This document shows, in pieces, positions 6,571 through 8,795 of a stretch of DNA of 8,795 nucleotides. The position numbers and the translations under genes were made by a program. A model generated the notes under the pieces. It saw nothing but the letters and a program-made list of their open reading frames with translations, did no database searches and had not been told where the DNA came from. This stretch comes from a bacterium (GTDB lineage Bacteria > Cyanobacteriota > Vampirovibrionia > Gastranaerophilales > Gastranaerophilaceae). Numbering within the stretch: position 1 is the first letter of the stretch; every line of letters starts with the position of its first letter. The DNA lies in contig SFZC01000081.1 in assembly GCA_004558955.1 (NCBI GenBank), positions 1 to 8,795 of the forward strand. The letters are read 5' to 3'.

Positions 6571-7053
6571 TTACTTCACTTTTGATACATTATTTTCTGA
6601 TTTTGACTCCTCTTTTTCAACGCTTGATGATTTTAGCGGAGCGGAGACAAATGCCTCATCTTTTTTAAGAATTACGGGCTTTTTGTTGTCATCACTTGAT
6701 TTAATAAATTTGTCAGATTTTGTAATAACTTTATTCAGCATATTCATTTTTGAGCTCATTCTTGCGTTTCGCAAAATTGAATTAAGTTCTTCGTCACTCA
6801 ATTCCGGAGTATTGCGAAACGATAGCGCAAACCCCTTCTTATCCACGATAAAATAAGAAATAACAAGAATTGCCCATAACAAAGTGCCTTGAAATAAAGA
6901 CAAGGTCGGAAACATGTACGCTTCTACCAAATATTTATTCCACAAAGACATTCCGACATACCCCGGAAAAAGAACAAATCCGGCAAATGCACAAACACAA
7001 ACGATTCCTGCCGTAATCAAGCCTTTTATACCATCAATTTGAACTATTTTCAT
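6571..7053 (-). CDS. Hypothetical two-helix membrane protein
   Basis: A 160-residue protein with two predicted membrane helices (about 11-34 and 51-70), joined by a short aromatic loop with PGYVGMSLWNKYLVEAYMFP (30-49). A cytoplasmic or periplasmic tail of about 90 residues follows. It is highly charged and mostly Lys/Ser/Glu, with one probable helix, LSDEELNSILRNARMSSKMN (85-104). No known domain is recognised. The gene lies 23 bases after the ligA stop and 10 bases before the SIMPL gene on the same strand, so it belongs to that operon. The neighbourhood suggests an envelope role with the SIMPL protein, but this is only association. Confidence 0.7.
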   Translation of the reverse strand: MKIVQIDGIKGLITAGIVCVCAFAGFVLFPGYVGMSLWNKYLVEAYMFPTLSLFQGTLLWAILVISYFIVDKKGFALSFRNTPELSDEELNSILRNARMSSKMNMLNKVITKSDKFIKSSDDNKKPVILKKDEAFVSAPLKSSSVEKEESKSENNVSKVK

Positions 7054-7076
7054 AACTGCTACTAATCCTTTTTAAT

Positions 7077-7694
7077 CTACTTTATCATTTCAAGAAAATC
7101 TTTTTCTGTCAATATTATAACACCTAAATTTTGAGCTTTGTCCAATTTTGAACCTGCATTTTCTCCCGCCAAAACATAAGAAGTTTTTTTAGATACGGAA
7201 GAGGACGTCTTGCCCCCGTGAGATTTGATAATTTCGGAAGCCTCATCTCGTGTCATTGTGGCTAAAGTACCCGTCAAAACAAAGGTTTTTCCTGATAGTT
7301 TATCAGTTTTTACTTTAACTTCGGCTTGCGGATTTATGCCAAGATTTATGAGTTCATCAACCAGTTTCAACCCGTCCTCACTGTGGAAAAAGTCAAAAAC
7401 GGATTTTGCAATAATATCGCCAATGCCGTCAATATTGCATAAATCTTCAAAAGTTGCATTTTTTAAGGCTTCAAAAGAAGGAAAAACTCCAACTAAAATT
7501 TCAGCCGTTTCCTTACCCACATGCCTGATACCAAGAGCAGTCAAAACACGATTTAGCGGACGTTTTCGACTTTCTTGGATTGAGGAATAAATATTATTTG
7601 CAGATTTTTCTTTAACTTTGTCCCCCAGTTGTCCCCCGAAATAGTCGCAAAGGGTCAAAAACTGTCCCCCGGGGACAGAAAAAGTGTCCCTCAA
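7077..7694 (-). CDS. ligA: NAD+-dependent DNA ligase, C-terminal fragment only
   Basis: This is the last third of LigA, which is normally about 670 residues. From residue about 26 of this frame the match is clear: VKEKSANNIYSSIQESRKRP (27-46), the helix-hairpin-helix region LTALGIRHVGKETAE and IDGIGDIIAKSV, and the BRCT domain (about 133-205: SGKTFVLTGTLATMTRDEA, SHGGKTSSSVSKKTSYVLAG). The adenylation domain (with the KxDG lysine), OB fold and zinc finger are absent. The first about 25 residues of the frame are encoded by GTCCCC-repeat DNA and do not look like ligase. The frame opens only at a TTG without a ribosome site and is closed by an in-frame TAG (7718-7716). True ligA sequence therefore ends near 7614-7622, beside the integrase end. 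As it stands the fragment cannot ligate DNA. This is either an insertion-disrupted gene or a chimeric contig join. Confidence 0.85.
   Translation of the reverse strand: MRDTFSVPGGQFLTLCDYFGGQLGDKVKEKSANNIYSSIQESRKRPLNRVLTALGIRHVGKETAEILVGVFPSFEALKNATFEDLCNIDGIGDIIAKSVFDFFHSEDGLKLVDELINLGINPQAEVKVKTDKLSGKTFVLTGTLATMTRDEASEIIKSHGGKTSSSVSKKTSYVLAGENAGSKLDKAQNLGVIILTEKDFLEMIK
7619..7690. repeat. Helically spaced TGTCCC(CC) repeats with a 17-bp palindrome
   Basis: TGTCCCCC starts at 7619, 7630 and 7663, and a shorter TGTCCC at 7685. The start-to-start distances are 11, 33 and 22 bp, all multiples of 11, so all copies face the same side of the helix. The third copy is part of a perfect 17-bp inverted repeat, CTGTCCCCCGGGGACAG (7662-7678). 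The block is far richer in GC than its surroundings and lies between the ligA break and the integrase start. Likely roles are arm-type recombinase or excisionase sites at an element end, or an operator for the integrase gene. An assembly join at a common repeat is the alternative. Confidence 0.75.
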
Positions 7695-7727
7695 AACAAA
7701 AGTCGGTGGTAATTTCTAAAACGATTA

Positions 7728-8795
7728 ATGACTATGGCAAAGAAAAAATCAGCAAGCGTCCAAAGAGGACAAGTTAAGCTTCGCGAAAAGAAGCTTAAAG
7801 ATGGAAGTTCAAGCCTGTACCTTGACATCAATGTTGGTGGCAAGCGTCATAAGGAATATCTGAAGCTTTATCAGGTAGTCCCTACTACAGCGCAGGAAAG
7901 AGAACAAAACCGTCAGGCTCTTGCAGCAGCCAATGCCATGAGAGCAAGACGTGAATTAGAAATCATCAATGGCAAATTCGACATCACACAACCTAAACAA
8001 GGCGGTGTTCGTTTCCTTGATTACTATCGTCAGATGTGTGAAGACCGTTTGAAGACTCCAGACTCAAATGGCAATTGGGGAAACTGGCATAGCTGTTTGA
8101 AGCATCTGGAAGTTTACTGTGATGAAGCAACTACCTTTGATGATATTGATGCCGAGTGGATTCAGGGATTTAAGGATTATCTGAATACAGCAGAGAAAGA
8201 TGCTCAGAAGAAAACTGACCCAAAGGTTTCTTACGTATTTGTTGGTTTGTCACAGAACTCTAAGGTATCGTACTTCAATAAACTACGTGCATGTCTTAAT
8301 CAGGCATTTGAAGAACATATTATCGACAAGAATCCAATCAGAGGTGTCGAAGGATTTAAGCAGGAAGAGGTTGCCCGTGAATACCTGACCCTCGATGAAG
8401 TTAAGAAGATGGCTGCAACTCCATGTAACTATCCCATTCTAAAAGCGACATTTCTGTTCTCTTGTCTGACTGGACTCCGTAAGAGCGACATCGAGAAATT
8501 GACATGGGGTGAAGTCCAGAAATTTGGAAAATATACTCGTATTGTTTTCAAACAGAAGAAAACAGGTGGTCAGGAATACCTCGATATTTCAGACCAGGCA
8601 GCAGCCTATTTAGGAACCCGTCGCAATGATGTTGACCGAGTGTTTGAGGGTTTCACCTATGGTGCATGGACTTCACTCGAATTAAAACGATGGGCACTTG
8701 CAGCAGGTATCTCTAAGAACCTAACTTTCCACTGTGCTCGTCACACATTCGCTGTAATGATGCTCGACCTCGGAGCCGACATCTATACAGTCTCT
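7728..8795 (+). CDS. Tyrosine recombinase/integrase, Bacteroidota type (3' end off window)
   Basis: A frame open for 356 codons to the right edge. It has an N-terminal arm-DNA-binding domain (about 14-85: VKLREKKLKDGSSSLYLDIN, then a charged helix ending in LEIINGKFDI), a SAM-like core-binding domain (about 95-210) and the start of the catalytic domain. The catalytic Arg is in LTGLRKSDIEKLTW (R251), a Lys-rich beta-hairpin lies at FKQKKTGG (274-281), and HxxR is HCAR (H335, R338). The last His/Trp and the nucleophile Tyr lie beyond the window, perhaps 50-60 residues on. The domain order and wording match integrases of Bacteroidota conjugative and mobilisable elements. Codons favour CAG, AAG, CGT and CTG, unlike the A/T-ending codons of the other genes, and no Shine-Dalgarno site precedes ATG 7728 (or 7734), as is common in Bacteroidota. 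It points away from the ligA fragment, into the presumed element. Confidence 0.9.
   Translation, partial: MTMAKKKSASVQRGQVKLREKKLKDGSSSLYLDINVGGKRHKEYLKLYQVVPTTAQEREQNRQALAAANAMRARRELEIINGKFDITQPKQGGVRFLDYYRQMCEDRLKTPDSNGNWGNWHSCLKHLEVYCDEATTFDDIDAEWIQGFKDYLNTAEKDAQKKTDPKVSYVFVGLSQNSKVSYFNKLRACLNQAFEEHIIDKNPIRGVEGFKQEEVAREYLTLDEVKKMAATPCNYPILKATFLFSCLTGLRKSDIEKLTWGEVQKFGKYTRIVFKQKKTGGQEYLDISDQAAAYLGTRRNDVDRVFEGFTYGAWTSLELKRWALAAGISKNLTFHCARHTFAVMMLDLGADIYTVS

Noticed and set aside
7225..7590. 121-codon plus-strand frame opposite the ligA fragment
   Set aside because: It is a shadow of the conserved helix-hairpin-helix and BRCT coding sequence on the other strand.
7619..7690. CRISPR array
   Set aside because: The repeats are 6-8 bases with spacings of 11-33 bp, far too short for CRISPR repeats and spacers.
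7710..7717. TAATTTCT as a Bacteroidota -7 promoter element for the integrase
   Set aside because: It is only a partial match to TAnnTTTG, and there is no TTTG at the right distance upstream.
8200..8388. 62-codon plus-strand frame inside the integrase
   Set aside because: It is out of frame with an integrase that is open for 356 codons with conserved catalytic residues.

Overview
This AT-rich window has Shine-Dalgarno-type ribosome sites, and its gene set (TolC/NodT outer-membrane channel, EmrA-type membrane fusion protein, SIMPL protein, secreted small protein) points to a Gram-negative cell envelope. My best guess for the central part is a host-associated, low-GC Gram-negative such as Gastranaerophilales (Melainabacteria). 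That rests on codon use and the general look of the proteins, not on any search. Both ends look different. The left end is the start of an ABC-F ATPase gene that reads like a Firmicutes gene. The right end is a tyrosine recombinase of the type typical of Bacteroidota mobile elements, with richer GC and different codon choice.

Layout: 1-126 (minus) is the 5' end of an ABC-F gene. It is preceded by a leader with a strong intrinsic hairpin (171-200), a likely attenuator. A terminator (284-318) ends a NodT/TolC-like outer-membrane efflux gene (346-1716, minus). A 48-bp divergent intergenic region holds a perfect 16-bp palindrome with TATAAT on both strands. From it, a plus-strand cluster runs marR-like regulator (1765), emrA-like fusion protein (2237), processive family-2 glycosyltransferase (3517), apt (4902) and a small secreted protein (5464). 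It ends at a bidirectional terminator (5743-5773). Convergent to it is a minus-strand operon: the 3' end of ligA (7077-about 7620), a two-helix membrane protein (6571-7053) and a SIMPL/DUF541 protein (5814-6560).

How they work together: the MarR-like protein probably binds the palindrome and controls both itself with emrA and the divergent tolC-like gene, giving a fusion protein and an outer-membrane channel under one switch. The usual inner-membrane partner EmrB is not in the window. The next gene is instead a membrane glycosyltransferase of the class that makes and extrudes polysaccharide. Either EmrB lies elsewhere, or this is an unusual envelope-export arrangement.

The most striking structure is at about 7614-7730. 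The ligA reading frame loses homology abruptly beside a set of TGTCCC(CC) repeats whose starts lie 11, 33 and 22 bp apart (all multiples of 11), including a perfect 17-bp palindrome. The integrase starts 38 bp after the last repeat. This is either the end of an integrated mobile element, with recombinase-binding sites, that has cut ligA, or a chimeric assembly join at a repeat. ligA is normally essential, so the join needs checking before any biological reading.
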